Shown: positions 1 to 8,402, counted from the stretch's first letter. The stretch: 64,000 bases of DNA from Ilyobacter_A sp963675185 (GCA_963675185.2 CAXXOH010000003.1:1302001-1366000); one strand, 5' to 3'. The notes: generated by a model from the sequence alone, not told the origin. Made by a program: numbers and translations.

Positions 1-174
1 ATTTTATTACCACAGGAAGCTAATTATTAAAAGCTATTTACAGAGTTTTTTGCACACTCTCGGGATTATTAGTTAATATTGAAGGGTTTTTTAATATTTC
101 CTTGTAAATATATAGAGATACTTACAATTCAGTCTAAATTTAATAGACCTTATAATAATCAAGGAGGACTTTTT

Positions 175-603
175 ATGAAAAAATTATTAATATTATTAGC
201 TGCCCTTTCATTAGTAGCATGTGGCGATAAGGGACTTAAAGAAGAGACCAAAACAGAAACTGCGCCTGTAGTTTTAGAAGAAGTTGTTAAGGAAGAAGCT
301 TCAGATATGGATATGAAGGAAGCTGCTGAAGCTACTGCAATGGAAGAAACTTCAGATATGGATATGAAGGAAGCTGTTGAGGCTACTGGAATGGGAGAAA
401 CTTCAGATATGGATATGAAAGAAGTTGTGGAAGCCACTGCAATGGAAGAAGCTCCTTCTACTTATATTGTTAAAGAAGGAGATAATTTATTTAGAATAGG
501 ACTAAAGTATAATATGCTTTGGACGAAGATAGTTGAAGAAAATAACATTGAAAATCCAGATGATATTTATATTGGTCAAGAGATTAAGATCCCTCAGAAT
601 TAA
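175..603 (+). CDS. LysM-domain lipoprotein with internal 17-residue repeats
   Basis: Small envelope lipoprotein, 142 aa. The start is the ATG at 175 because AAGGAGGA lies at 161-168; an upstream in-frame ATG at 79 has no ribosome site. The N-terminus is a lipoprotein signal (MKKLLILL..., lipobox LVAC, lipidated Cys about residue 16). The middle is an acidic Met/Glu-rich stretch of three near-identical 17-residue units built on SDMDMKE. The last ~47 residues are a LysM domain (YIVKEGDNLFRIGLKYNM...IYIGQEIKIP), which in known families binds peptidoglycan glycan. Inference: a lipid anchor and a wall-binding end joined by a repeat spacer of variable length. No neighbouring gene shares its transcript; a strong terminator follows at 713-742. 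Confidence 0.85.
   Translation: MKKLLILLAALSLVACGDKGLKEETKTETAPVVLEEVVKEEASDMDMKEAAEATAMEETSDMDMKEAVEATGMGETSDMDMKEVVEATAMEEAPSTYIVKEGDNLFRIGLKYNMLWTKIVEENNIENPDDIYIGQEIKIPQN
301..453 (+). repeat. 51-bp in-frame tandem repeat (3 units) in the LysM lipoprotein
   Basis: Three units start at 301, 352 and 403 with an exact 51-bp period, each beginning TCAGATATGGATATGAA. They encode SDMDMKE(A/V)(A/V)EAT(A/G)M(E/G)E(T/A). The period is a multiple of three, so copy-number change alters linker length without a frameshift. Units differ by a few substitutions. Confidence 0.9.
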
Positions 604-712
604 ATTGGATTGTAGATAAGATTCTGAACGATTATGGTCTTGAGACAGGTAGGTCATGATTTAATTCCACCAAGAAATATAAGACTGCAAGAATTGTGGT
701 TTTGAATATAGT

Positions 713-742
713 AAGAGCTAAGGTGAAATCCTTAGCTCTTTT
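713..742 (+). terminator. Intrinsic terminator after the LysM lipoprotein
   Basis: Perfect 11-bp stem AAGAGCTAAGG / CCTTAGCTCTT with a 6-nt loop, followed by a short T run. Confidence 0.85.
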
Positions 743-952
743 ATAATTTGTAAGAAAAAAATGTAAATATAATATAAAAATAGTGGTGCGGTATGTCATT
801 CTCATCACTTTATATGGTGAGTGCATTTTACAGGATTTTTTTTGGTAGTACACCGATAAGATTTTCTGTATTTTATTTACATTTCATGATAAAATATAGC
901 CTATTGTTTGGTTATTATTAATTAAAAAAATTATATACAGGAGCTAGATTTT
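743..952 (+). promoter_or_regulatory. Leader region of the ABC-F gene with alternative hairpins
   Basis: A TATAAT lies at 768-773. Downstream, CTCATCACT (801-809) can pair either with AGTGGTG (82 bases into this stretch, 782-788 overlapping region) or with TGGTGAG (815-821); the two pairings exclude each other. A T run (836-843) follows but is not adjacent to either stem. A 42-codon open frame runs from the ATG at 793 without a clear ribosome site. ABC-F resistance factors in other bacteria are often controlled by leader attenuation; here this is only suggestive. Confidence 0.25.
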
Positions 953-2506
953 ATGAGTATTTTAAATGTGAGTAATGTAAGTCATGGATTTGGTTCTAGA
1001 GTAATTCTAGAAGATGCTTCCTTCCGTTTACTTAAAGGTGAACATGTGGGACTTGTTGGTGCTAATGGAGAGGGGAAGTCTACTTTCCTAAATATTATAA
1101 CTGGAAAACTAATGCCTGATGAAGGAAAAGTAAGTTGGTGCAACCATATAACAACCGGATATCTAGATCAGTATAGTACTTTGGAAAAAGGAAAAACCAT
1201 AAGAGATATTTTAAAATCAGCCTTTGCCGGTATGTTTGAGTTGGAAAAGGAAACAATGGCTCTGTATGAGAAAATGTCAGATTGTACTCCTGAAGAGATG
1301 GAGACTCTCCTTGAAGAAGTGGGAGAGATTCAAAGTATCTTGGAAAGCTCGGATTTTTATAACTTAGATTCTAAAATCGAAGAGTATGCTGCAGGACTAG
1401 GGCTTCTTGAAATTGGATTAGATAGAGATGTATCTGAGTTGTCTGGTGGTCAAAGAGCCAAGATTTTACTCGCTAAGGTGTTGCTTGAGAACCCTATGAT
1501 TCTGATACTAGACGAACCTACTAACTTTTTAGATGAGAATCATATTATCTGGCTAAAGAATTTCCTAAAGAATTATGAGAATGCTTTTATTTTAGTATCT
1601 CACGACATACCTTTCTTAAATGAAGTTACCAATGTAATATATCACATTGAACAAGCTGTCCTCACTAGATATACAGGGGATTATTATCAGTTTAGAGAGA
1701 TGTATGAACTAAAGAAGCGTCAAATAGAGATGGCGTATAAAAAACAGCAGAAAGAAATTGCTCACCTAGAAGATTTTATTTCTAGAAATAAAGCTCGTGT
1801 TGCCACAACGAACATGGCCAAAGACAGACAGAAAAAACTAGACCGTATGGAAATGATAGAGATCGCCAAAGAGAAACCAAAACCAAGCTTCGGATTTAAG
1901 ACAGCTCGTACCCCATCTAGAGAGATAATAAGCGTTACAGATTTAGTAATCGGTTATGACGAGCCGCTGACAAGATCTCTTAATTTCTCCATAGAGCGTA
2001 ATCAAAAAATTGCCATAAGGGGTGTTAATGGACTGGGGAAATCCACTTTATTAAATACAATTTTAGGAAAGATTAAGCCTATTTGTGGGAAGATAGAACA
2101 CGGACAGTTTTTAGAAGTTGGATATTTCAAGCAAGAGGAAGAGAGCAGTAATACTCCAGCTTTAAATGAATTTTGGGATGAGTTTCCAAGCTTAACCAAT
2201 GCTGAAGCTAGAGCAGCTCTTGCTAAGTGCGGGTTAACCAACGATCACATTACAAGTCAGATGAGAGTTTTATCTGGAGGGGAAAACGCCAAGGTAAGAT
2301 TGGCTAAGATAATGAATCGTGAAATTAACTTTTTAGTTTTAGATGAACCTACCAACCACTTGGATATAGATGCTAAAGAGGAACTAAAAAGGGCTATTAA
2401 AGAATTTCCTGGAACAGTTTTAATGGTAAGCCATGAGCCGGATTTTTATACGGACATTGCCACAGAAATATGGGATGTAGAAGAGTGGACAACAAAGATT
2501 GTATAG
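953..2506 (+). CDS. ABC-F family ATP-binding protein
   Basis: 517-aa soluble protein with two ABC ATPase domains and no membrane segment, the ABC-F (ribosome-associated, EF-P-like fold) architecture. Domain 1: Walker A GANGEGKST near residue 37, signature LSGGQ near 166, Walker B LILDEPTNFLD. A charged helical linker (about 235-310) matches the P-site tRNA interaction motif position. Domain 2: Walker A GVNGLGKST near 357, signature LSGGE near 438, Walker B FLVLDEPTNHLD. ABC-F proteins act on stalled or antibiotic-bound ribosomes, or regulate translation (EttA, YbiT, Uup). Which subgroup applies cannot be settled here; length fits the YbiT/YkpA-like housekeeping type better than the long-linker resistance types. 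Start at 953 follows CAGGAG at about 939-944. Confidence 0.9.
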   Translation: MSILNVSNVSHGFGSRVILEDASFRLLKGEHVGLVGANGEGKSTFLNIITGKLMPDEGKVSWCNHITTGYLDQYSTLEKGKTIRDILKSAFAGMFELEKETMALYEKMSDCTPEEMETLLEEVGEIQSILESSDFYNLDSKIEEYAAGLGLLEIGLDRDVSELSGGQRAKILLAKVLLENPMILILDEPTNFLDENHIIWLKNFLKNYENAFILVSHDIPFLNEVTNVIYHIEQAVLTRYTGDYYQFREMYELKKRQIEMAYKKQQKEIAHLEDFISRNKARVATTNMAKDRQKKLDRMEMIEIAKEKPKPSFGFKTARTPSREIISVTDLVIGYDEPLTRSLNFSIERNQKIAIRGVNGLGKSTLLNTILGKIKPICGKIEHGQFLEVGYFKQEEESSNTPALNEFWDEFPSLTNAEARAALAKCGLTNDHITSQMRVLSGGENAKVRLAKIMNREINFLVLDEPTNHLDIDAKEELKRAIKEFPGTVLMVSHEPDFYTDIATEIWDVEEWTTKIV

Positions 2507-2642
2507 AAAAGCTTTATAAAGCAAGGTTACGTACTAAAATATAATATAAAAAATTTAAAGTCATGGTCTGTATAGCCGGTGAATAATTTTTACAAAAAAA
2601 ATAAACTACTGCAGGATTCGTAGTATATAAGATAAGTAAAGT

Positions 2643-2670
2643 CGGGAGAGTTAAAGCTCTCGCCTTTTTA
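2643..2670 (+). terminator. Probable terminator after the ABC-F gene
   Basis: Stem GGGAGAG / CTCTC(G)CC with one bulged base and a 6-nt loop, followed by TTTTT. Weaker than the other terminators of the window. The rest of 2507-2747 shows no gene. Confidence 0.5.
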
Positions 2671-2747
2671 TTTATGGGATACCTGCAAAATGTAATCAAA
2701 TAGGCAAATCACCAAAGCCGGCTGCAAGTGAGGTGGGGAGCTGCAGT

Positions 2748-2777
2748 TTGACATAAAGCATACATGTGTAATATAAT
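2748..2777 (+). promoter_or_regulatory. Promoter of yjdM
   Basis: TTGACA (2748-2753), 18-nt spacer, TATAAT (2772-2777). Confidence 0.7.
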
Positions 2778-2854
2778 ATACAAATTAGTTGCTTATAATA
2801 AGCTTACAATTGAGTGTTAATATTATTAAAAATAATGGAGGAGAAAATAAAATT

Positions 2855-3196
2855 ATGAATGGTATACCAAATTGCCCAAAATGTAATTCAGAATACACAT
2901 ATGAAGACGGGAGTCTTTTTGTCTGCCCGGAATGCGGCTATGAGTGGACCGCGGAATCAGAAAACGAAAGTAGCGAAGACGAAAAAATTATCAAGGATGC
3001 AAACGGAAATGTCCTAACTGACGGGGATTCCGTAACAGTAATAAAAGACCTTAAAGTAAAGGGGAGTTCGTTAGTCGTAAAAGCGGGTACAAAAGTAAAA
3101 AATATAAGATTGACTGACGGAGATCATGATATTAACTGTAAAATTGACGGGATCGGTGCTATGCAATTAAAATCTGAATTCGTTAAAAAATTATAG
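2855..3196 (+). CDS. yjdM: YjdM/PhnA family zinc-ribbon protein
   Basis: 113-aa protein. The start is the ATG at 2855, 11 bases after GGAGGAG (2837-2843). N-terminal zinc ribbon with two CxxC pairs (CPKCN and CPECGYEW) and a C-terminal small beta domain (DANGNVLTDGDSVTVIKDLKVKG) typical of the YjdM/PhnA family. E. coli yjdM was named phnA for its position beside phosphonate genes, but it is not needed for phosphonate use; its biochemical role is unclear. No phosphonate genes are nearby. Own promoter (2748-2777) and terminator (3236-3270), so monocistronic. Confidence 0.9.
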   Translation: MNGIPNCPKCNSEYTYEDGSLFVCPECGYEWTAESENESSEDEKIIKDANGNVLTDGDSVTVIKDLKVKGSSLVVKAGTKVKNIRLTDGDHDINCKIDGIGAMQLKSEFVKKL

Positions 3197-3235
3197 ATTC
3201 AGATTTGTCGCAACAGCTTGTGGTTGTCATGATAT

Positions 3236-3270
3236 AAAAGAGACTGGGATTTGAATTCCCAGTCTCTTTT
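3236..3270. terminator. Bidirectional terminator between yjdM and the PBP gene
   Basis: Perfect 14-bp stem AAAAGAGACTGGGA / TCCCAGTCTCTTTT with a 7-nt loop; A run on one side and T run on the other serve both convergent genes. Confidence 0.9.
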
Positions 3271-3284
3271 ATATTCTATATAGT

Positions 3285-5348
3285 TTATCTAAAAATCGAT
3301 TCAAAGATTCCTTTAAAGAATTTTTTAGTGGCCGTCTCAGGGGCCTGTTCTTTTTTGAAAAGAACCTTTCTTCTATAATCTCTAGATACCCTTTTCACCT
3401 CTCCACTGCGGATATCTATATTCCTTGCTACCAGTTCACCGTTTTTTATATTCTCATTTATAAACTCAAAGTTCCCGGGAGAGTATATCCTCTCATTTAT
3501 CAGCTTCTGATAATAGTTTCTCCAAAGCGGAGCTGCCATCCTACCTCCAGAAGAACCGTTGGGCATAGAAGTATTATCGTCATACCCCATGTAAACCACA
3601 GTAACATAATCTGGGGTAAACCCAGCATACCATGCTGACCTGAAGTCGTTGGAAGTCCCGGTTTTTCCGGCTTGATCTACAGGGCGTCCACGTCTGGAAT
3701 ATATTTTTGCACCAGTTCCAGAACCGTTTTCCACAACATCTTGGAGCATATAGGTTATAAGTGCGGTATTTAGAGTATCATAGCTCTTTGTTTCCCCTAC
3801 TGACTCTTTTTCGTAAAGGATTGTTCCGTCTGCATCTTCTATCCTTTTAATGAATGACGGTTCAAAAGAATATCCCCCATTTGCAAACGGGATATAGGAC
3901 GTTGCAAGGTCCAAAGGACTGGCGCTCATAGACCCGAGGGCTATGGTGAGATCTTTTTCAAATGGAATATCTACCCCAGTTTTTCTGAAGTTTTCAACTA
4001 CATTCTCTATTCCCACGTCTTTTAGCAGTTTTACAGCCGCCGTGTTCACTGATTTCTCCAAAGCTTCTATGAGGGTTATTCTGTTGAATTTAGCGTTGTT
4101 ATAGTTTTGCGGGGTCCAGTTGCCGTATGCAGTCCCAGAAGCATCTATCATCTCATTCATGGTAAAACCTTTTTCAAGTGCGGTATAGTATACAAATGGC
4201 TTAAATGTGGACCCTATCTGTATGTTTGCATCGGTACTCCTGTTGAAGTTGCCGGACTTATATCCCTTACCGCCTATTATACTCCTTATTTCACCGGTCT
4301 TTGCATCCAGGGTAACCATAGCGCCCTGAAGCTTTGAGTCTTTTTTGAAGTATGGATAGGCTTCGAAGATATTCTTGGCAGCCATCTGCATTTTGTTGTC
4401 AAGCGTGGTGTACACCTTGAATCCACCTCTAGAAAGAACGCGTAAATCCACCAGGTCGATAAGCTTATTTTCCACAGCGTCTATAAAATCGGGAGCCTTG
4501 GCAGACTCCCTTTTTTTTCTTCCGCCATTTATTATTACAGTAGTATTTTTATTTCTCGCAGAAAGCTTCGGTGAATCCTCTTCTTTTACAAATTTATGCT
4601 GAACGGCTATATTGTACTCTTCTTCGGAGATAAGATTTTGATTTAGCATAAGTTTTAAGATAAGGTGGCTTCTTTGTATAGCCTTGTCAAGATTTTTCCT
4701 TGGGTTATAGGTGTTCGGCCTGTTGGGTATCCCAGCAAGCATAGCTGCCTCTGCCAGATTTATCTTAGACACATTTTTATTAAATATGTCCCTTGCGGCT
4801 TCCTTTACCCCGTATGATCCTGAGCCAAAGTAAATTTCGTTTAGGTATTTTTCTAAAATTTCTTCTTTTGAATAAAGTCTTTCAATCTCAAAAGTTATAA
4901 TTGCTTCCTTAAATTTCCTGCTTATAGTACGTTCGTTGGAAAGAAAGGCATTTTTAGCTAGCTGCTGGGAGATGGTACTCCCTCCCTGGGCTATCCTTCC
5001 TTTAGACAAATTTACTACGGCGGCCCTCCCCAGACGCAGCACATCTATTCCGTGATGGGAATAAAACCTTTTGTCTTCTACTGCTATAAAGGCGTTTTGA
5101 AGGGAAACAGGGATATTCTCTATACTTACATTTTCACCCTTTTGTTTTGAGAGGTAATCGACTAGATTCTCCTCTTTGTCGTAGATTTCAATCGGTTTTG
5201 AAATTTTGTATGAAGTAACAAGACCTCTAATGCTTATGTATGTTATTAATGTAAGTGTTGCCATTACTAGGAAGATCCCTACGATGGCAATAAAAAAATT
5301 CTTTTTTTGTTTTTTTAAAAAATCAACAAGTTTTTCCATATAATTCAC
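3285..5348 (-). CDS. mrcA: Class A penicillin-binding protein (PBP1A type)
   Basis: 687-aa bifunctional peptidoglycan synthase at the inner membrane. One N-terminal membrane segment (about residues 17-40); GT51 glycosyltransferase domain with EDKRFYSHHGID (catalytic Glu about residue 91), GGSTISQQLAKN and EKYLNEIYFGSGSYGV; transpeptidase domain with SxxK (STFK), SxN (SVN) and KTG (GKTGTSND). It polymerises lipid II and cross-links the chains. The chosen start is GTG at 5348, about 12 bases after AAAAGGA; an ATG three codons in (5339) is the alternative. Length is close to low-GC PBP1A proteins and shorter than E. coli PBP1a. Monocistronic, convergent with yjdM. Confidence 0.93.
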   Translation of the reverse strand: MNYMEKLVDFLKKQKKNFFIAIVGIFLVMATLTLITYISIRGLVTSYKISKPIEIYDKEENLVDYLSKQKGENVSIENIPVSLQNAFIAVEDKRFYSHHGIDVLRLGRAAVVNLSKGRIAQGGSTISQQLAKNAFLSNERTISRKFKEAIITFEIERLYSKEEILEKYLNEIYFGSGSYGVKEAARDIFNKNVSKINLAEAAMLAGIPNRPNTYNPRKNLDKAIQRSHLILKLMLNQNLISEEEYNIAVQHKFVKEEDSPKLSARNKNTTVIINGGRKKRESAKAPDFIDAVENKLIDLVDLRVLSRGGFKVYTTLDNKMQMAAKNIFEAYPYFKKDSKLQGAMVTLDAKTGEIRSIIGGKGYKSGNFNRSTDANIQIGSTFKPFVYYTALEKGFTMNEMIDASGTAYGNWTPQNYNNAKFNRITLIEALEKSVNTAAVKLLKDVGIENVVENFRKTGVDIPFEKDLTIALGSMSASPLDLATSYIPFANGGYSFEPSFIKRIEDADGTILYEKESVGETKSYDTLNTALITYMLQDVVENGSGTGAKIYSRRGRPVDQAGKTGTSNDFRSAWYAGFTPDYVTVVYMGYDDNTSMPNGSSGGRMAAPLWRNYYQKLINERIYSPGNFEFINENIKNGELVARNIDIRSGEVKRVSRDYRRKVLFKKEQAPETATKKFFKGIFESIFR

Positions 5349-5560
5349 TAAATAACCATTCCTTTTATTTTAATTTTCTTAAAGATATTTTTATAATACC
5401 TCTATTGTATCAATTTAATCAAAAATATACAAGCCAACGTTTTAATGTTTTAAAGATAAATTATAACTTATACTTGCTTGTAAAATCGAGTACAATATTT
5501 TTGTTAATGTACATTAAAAACCTTGAAAAACTAAAGATAATAATGTGGGAAAAGCATTCG

Positions 5561-5589
5561 TGGACAGCAGCATGGAAAAATGTTATAAT
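5561..5589 (+). promoter_or_regulatory. Promoter of the orphan transcript
   Basis: TGGACA (5561-5566), 17-nt spacer, TATAAT (5584-5589) preceded by TG at the extended -10 position. No protein gene follows before the terminator at 5695-5720. Confidence 0.65.
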
Positions 5590-5595
5590 TACATT

Positions 5596-5720
5596 ATAGA
5601 AGTTTTCTGATAAAAAATAATATTTTGGGATACGTTGGCTAAAGCAAAAAAACTAACACAGACTGAATAATTTAAATGTTATGATAAGTGGAAGGCTAAG
5701 CAACTGAGCTTAGCTTTTTT
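5596..5720 (+). ncRNA. Candidate small RNA or attenuated leader of yehS
   Basis: About 125 nt between a good sigma-70-type promoter (5561-5589) and a strong intrinsic terminator (5695-5720), with no ribosome site and no convincing coding frame. Either a free small RNA, or an early-terminated leader of yehS, whose start lies 40 bases downstream. I do not recognise a known RNA family in it. Confidence 0.45.
5695..5720 (+). terminator. Terminator upstream of yehS with no protein gene before it
   Basis: GCTAAGC / GCTTAGC, 7-bp perfect stem, 6-nt loop, then TTTTTT. The gene to its left (PBP) runs the other way, so this terminator must serve a separate plus-strand transcript. Confidence 0.8.
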
Positions 5721-5760
5721 AAATATTGTGTATGTAGGAACATAGTTTATGGGAGGTAAA

Positions 5761-6258
5761 ATGAGCAATAATGATATCTTGAGAAGGTTTAGGTACGCTT
5801 TAGACCTTAAAGATTCGGTGATGGTAGAATCATTCAAATTGTCTGGATATGAAGTTAGTGTAGACGATGTAAAAAACTTTCTTAAAAAAGATGAAGAAGA
5901 GGGTCAGGTTAAGTGCAATGACCGTATCATGGGGTTATTCTTAGACGGTTTTATAACCTATAAAAGAGGCAAAATGGAAGCGAAGGACGGGGAGCCAAAA
6001 GTTCAGGCAAAACAGCTGACAAACAATATGATATTGAAAAAAATGCAGATCGCCCTAAGTTTGAGAAGTAATGATATGTTGAAAATCTTTAAGCTGGCCG
6101 GCCTTGAGCTGTCAAACTCGGAATTATCAGCCATATTTAGAAGTAAAGAGCATAAAAATTACAAGGAATGCGGAGACAAATATATGAGAAATTTCTTACA
6201 GGGGCTTACAATTTACTATAGAGAGCAGTTATTAAATGTAAATAAGCGTAGCAGATAG
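5761..6258 (+). CDS. yehS: DUF1456 family protein YehS
   Basis: 165-aa cytosolic protein made of two tandem DUF1456 modules: residues about 1-68 (NNDILRRFRYALDLKDSVMVESF) and about 80-155 (NNMILKKMQIALSLRSNDMLKIF). The pattern matches E. coli YehS, whose function is unknown. The start is the ATG at 5761 after GGGAGG (5751-5756); an ATG at 5749 overlaps that ribosome site. C-terminal tail is short and basic. It may be read from the 5561 promoter when the terminator at 5695-5720 is passed. Confidence 0.85.
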   Translation: MSNNDILRRFRYALDLKDSVMVESFKLSGYEVSVDDVKNFLKKDEEEGQVKCNDRIMGLFLDGFITYKRGKMEAKDGEPKVQAKQLTNNMILKKMQIALSLRSNDMLKIFKLAGLELSNSELSAIFRSKEHKNYKECGDKYMRNFLQGLTIYYREQLLNVNKRSR

Positions 6259-6341
6259 CCCTTGTTTTCTTAAAAGAGATAAGGATTGGATTAAAGACTC
6301 CCCTGCGGGCAAAAGTCACAGGGTATCTTACAAGTGTATAA

Positions 6342-6379
6342 AAAGGGCTAGGGATACTTAATTGTATGCCTAGCCCTTT
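6342..6379. terminator. Bidirectional terminator between yehS and ywbE
   Basis: AAAGGGCTAGG / CCTAGCCCTTT, 11-bp perfect outer stem, with an additional inner ATAC/GTAT pairing. It overlaps the last codons of the minus-strand ywbE. Confidence 0.85.
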
Positions 6380-6570
6380 GTTATTATCTCTTTAACCCTT
6401 CCAACCTGGCCGTCTGTAAGTCTGACCTTTATGCCGTGTGGATGGAATTTGCTGTTTGTAAGTAGATCTTGGACCTTTCCATAGGTAAGGGCCCCGCTCC
6501 TTTGATCCTTTTTAAGCACAATTGCCACCTCTATACCGGGCTTTATATTATCCCTGTTTCTGCCGTCCAT
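6370..6570 (-). CDS. ywbE: YwbE family protein (DUF2196)
   Basis: 66-aa protein. The start is the ATG at 6570 because AAGGAG precedes it closely; the longer frame reaching 6627 has no ribosome site. The sequence (GRNRDNIKPGIEVAIVLKKDQRSG... HPHGIKVRLTDGQVGRVKEI) matches the small YwbE family found in Firmicutes and other bacteria. It resembles a small beta-barrel with nucleic-acid-binding looks, but no function is established. Convergent with yehS. Confidence 0.88.
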   Translation of the reverse strand: MDGRNRDNIKPGIEVAIVLKKDQRSGALTYGKVQDLLTNSKFHPHGIKVRLTDGQVGRVKEIITKG

Positions 6571-6713
6571 GAAACCGCTCCTTTTTAAAAGTATTTTATA
6601 TATTTTACCATAAAATACCTGAATCACCTAGTACTCGGATCGTTAGGGTAATTTATTCCGCCCAGTTTTTTTATTGATAAAATGGCCAATAATTGGTAGA
6701 CTGTAGATATATT

Positions 6714-7036
6714 AACCTAAGTTGCTACCTGTATCTAAACTTTATTTAAAGTATTGAGTTGATTTAAAGTCATAGAAATAGAGAAACATTTATTTAGTCA
6801 CGAATCGCACGAATGGATACGAATATAAAATATTAAAAAATATTTTGGACACAGATTTGCACGGAGAAAAAAGAGAGAGTTTCGCAGAGTAAGAAAAAAG
6901 AGTTTAGGTATAAGAGAGGCTTCCTTAGATCTTTTGAATAATTCGTGTGATCCGTGAAGATTCGTGACAAAAATTATTTTTTAGATAAATTCAGGAATTA
7001 ATTGCTTATTTAATTAAGTAGCAACTTGAGTTATAT
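6714..7036. repeat. Dispersed intergenic repeat, copy A
   Basis: Core: left arm TAGTCACGAATCGCACGAAT (6795-6814); centre GGACACAGATTTGCACGGAG (from 6847); right arm ATTCGTGTGATCCGTGAAG plus ATTCGTGAC (6941-6968), largely the reverse complement of the left arm. Flanks AAGTTGCTACC (from 6719) and GTAGCAACTT (7019-7028) form an additional outer inverted repeat. This copy lacks the CTCTGTGCAGCTCATG segment found after the right arm in copies B-E. It fills most of the 538-base gap between divergent ywbE and the thioesterase gene. Confidence 0.8.
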
Positions 7037-7108
7037 TATTGAAAATAGACTCATTACTTGCTTATTCAGAAATAAAAAAACATTAAATTTAGACATTAAG
7101 GGGGAAGC

Positions 7109-7522
7109 ATGTTTACGACTAAGTATGAGGTTAGGATATCGGATATAAACTACGGTGGACATATGGGAAATGAGAGGGCTCTTGTTGTATTCCAGCAAGC
7201 TAGGATAGACTGGTTAAAAACTCTAAATTTGTCGGAGCTTAATATAGGAGAAAATAAGGGTTTAATACAAAGAAGGGCAAATGTGGAATATCTTAAAGAG
7301 GTTTCTCTGGGAGAGTTTTTGGACGTTAAAATCTATCCCGTGGAAATAAGGGGGAGCTACTTCGTGCTTGCACATGAAGTCACAAATGAAAGTGGTCTTA
7401 CTGTGCTAAGCGGCAACGTCACGATGGGATCCTTTGACTACGACAAGAAAAAATTGGCTAAAATACCTGGGGCCTTGAAAGAAGTATTGGACAAAAATCT
7501 GGTAGCTGAGGGTGACAGGTAA
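7109..7522 (+). CDS. Hot-dog fold acyl-CoA thioesterase (4HBT/FadM-like)
   Basis: 137-aa protein of the thioesterase superfamily. N-terminal motif VRISDINYGGHMGN with Asp12 at the position of the 4HBT catalytic acid, then the long helix (ALVVFQQARIDWLKTL) and beta-sheet of a single hot-dog domain. Expected to hydrolyse acyl-CoA esters; chain-length preference cannot be read. GGGGGAAGC precedes the ATG at 7109. Monocistronic as far as visible. Confidence 0.8.
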   Translation: MFTTKYEVRISDINYGGHMGNERALVVFQQARIDWLKTLNLSELNIGENKGLIQRRANVEYLKEVSLGEFLDVKIYPVEIRGSYFVLAHEVTNESGLTVLSGNVTMGSFDYDKKKLAKIPGALKEVLDKNLVAEGDR

Positions 7523-7664
7523 AACATTGGGTGATATTTGGCAGATAATTTTTAGTAACCAGCTAGTTAATCTTGCGGCAATATTATGAATGCATCAAGG
7601 AGATCACGTTAGACTGCTGGTGAAGTAGAGAAACGGCAACTGTTTTGGAGGCAAAGAATAGATT

Positions 7665-8402
7665 ATGATATATATAGTATTGGCTGTCGGTGCTTTGATT
7701 GCCGGCATAGTAACCGCGATAGCGGGCGGGGGTGGAATCTTGATTGTAACCCTGCTCATGCTATTAGACACACCCATAAAGCTTGTGATAGGGACAAACA
7801 GGTTCAGTGCGCTGTTGGACAACGCAACAAGTGCGTACAACTACAACAAAAAGGGCAAAGTGAATAAAAAGTTTTTAAAATACGCTACCCTTCCTGCACT
7901 AGTAGGGACTTTCATAGGATCTAAGTTTTTGTCCGTAGTGGATTCCAAGGTGCTGGAAAGGTTGATACCTGTTACACTTATAGCCCTTGTTGTGCATTCT
8001 ACTTTTTCAAAAAAGATGGGACTGGAGAGTAATTTCCAAGGTTTTAACAAAAAAAATATCATACTTGGTTCAGTTGTGACCTTTTTTATAGGAGTTTACA
8101 CTGGATTCTTCGGTCTGGCGGCTGGAAGTTTTTTTTCGTTATCTCTGGTGTACGTCTTCAAATTCGATTTTCTAGAAGCGGTGGCAACAGTGAAACCGCT
8201 GCTCTTCCTGATGGGGATAACTTCAGTGGTATTTTACGCCGCCAATGGTCTGATAGATTATAGGTACGCTATCTTTATAACCGTTTTCAGGGTTATAGGC
8301 AGCAGGTTCGGCAGCTCATATGCAAGCGAAAAGGGGTCCAAACTGGTAAAACCAGTGTTTTCTATCTTCTGCGTACTGGTGGCAATAAAAAATATATTTT
8401 AG
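7665..8402 (+). CDS. TSUP family membrane permease (TauE/SafE)
   Basis: 245-aa integral membrane protein with about seven to eight hydrophobic segments in two related halves: the first begins AGIVTAIAGGGGILIV followed by GTNRFSALL, the second has GVYTGFFGLAAGSFF. This is the TSUP pattern, whose members move sulfite, sulfoacetate, taurine or related organic anions. The substrate is not readable. The second-half glycine motif is partly degenerate (GLAAGS instead of G-rich). GGAGG lies 12 bases before the ATG. Terminator at 8517-8544. Confidence 0.88.
   Translation: MIYIVLAVGALIAGIVTAIAGGGGILIVTLLMLLDTPIKLVIGTNRFSALLDNATSAYNYNKKGKVNKKFLKYATLPALVGTFIGSKFLSVVDSKVLERLIPVTLIALVVHSTFSKKMGLESNFQGFNKKNIILGSVVTFFIGVYTGFFGLAAGSFFSLSLVYVFKFDFLEAVATVKPLLFLMGITSVVFYAANGLIDYRYAIFITVFRVIGSRFGSSYASEKGSKLVKPVFSIFCVLVAIKNIF

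Noticed and set aside
632..853. 73-codon minus frame between the lipoprotein and ABC-F genes
   Set aside because: Overlaps the terminator at 713-742 and has no ribosome site or recognisable domain.
2700..2747. Possible riboswitch upstream of yjdM (GC-richer stretch with CTGCA/TGCAG)
   Set aside because: It lies upstream of the consensus promoter at 2748-2777, so it would not be in the yjdM transcript, and no known riboswitch core is visible.
5405..5599. 64-codon plus frame upstream of the orphan terminator
   Set aside because: Ends at the promoter of the orphan transcript, has no ribosome site and low-complexity AT-rich composition.
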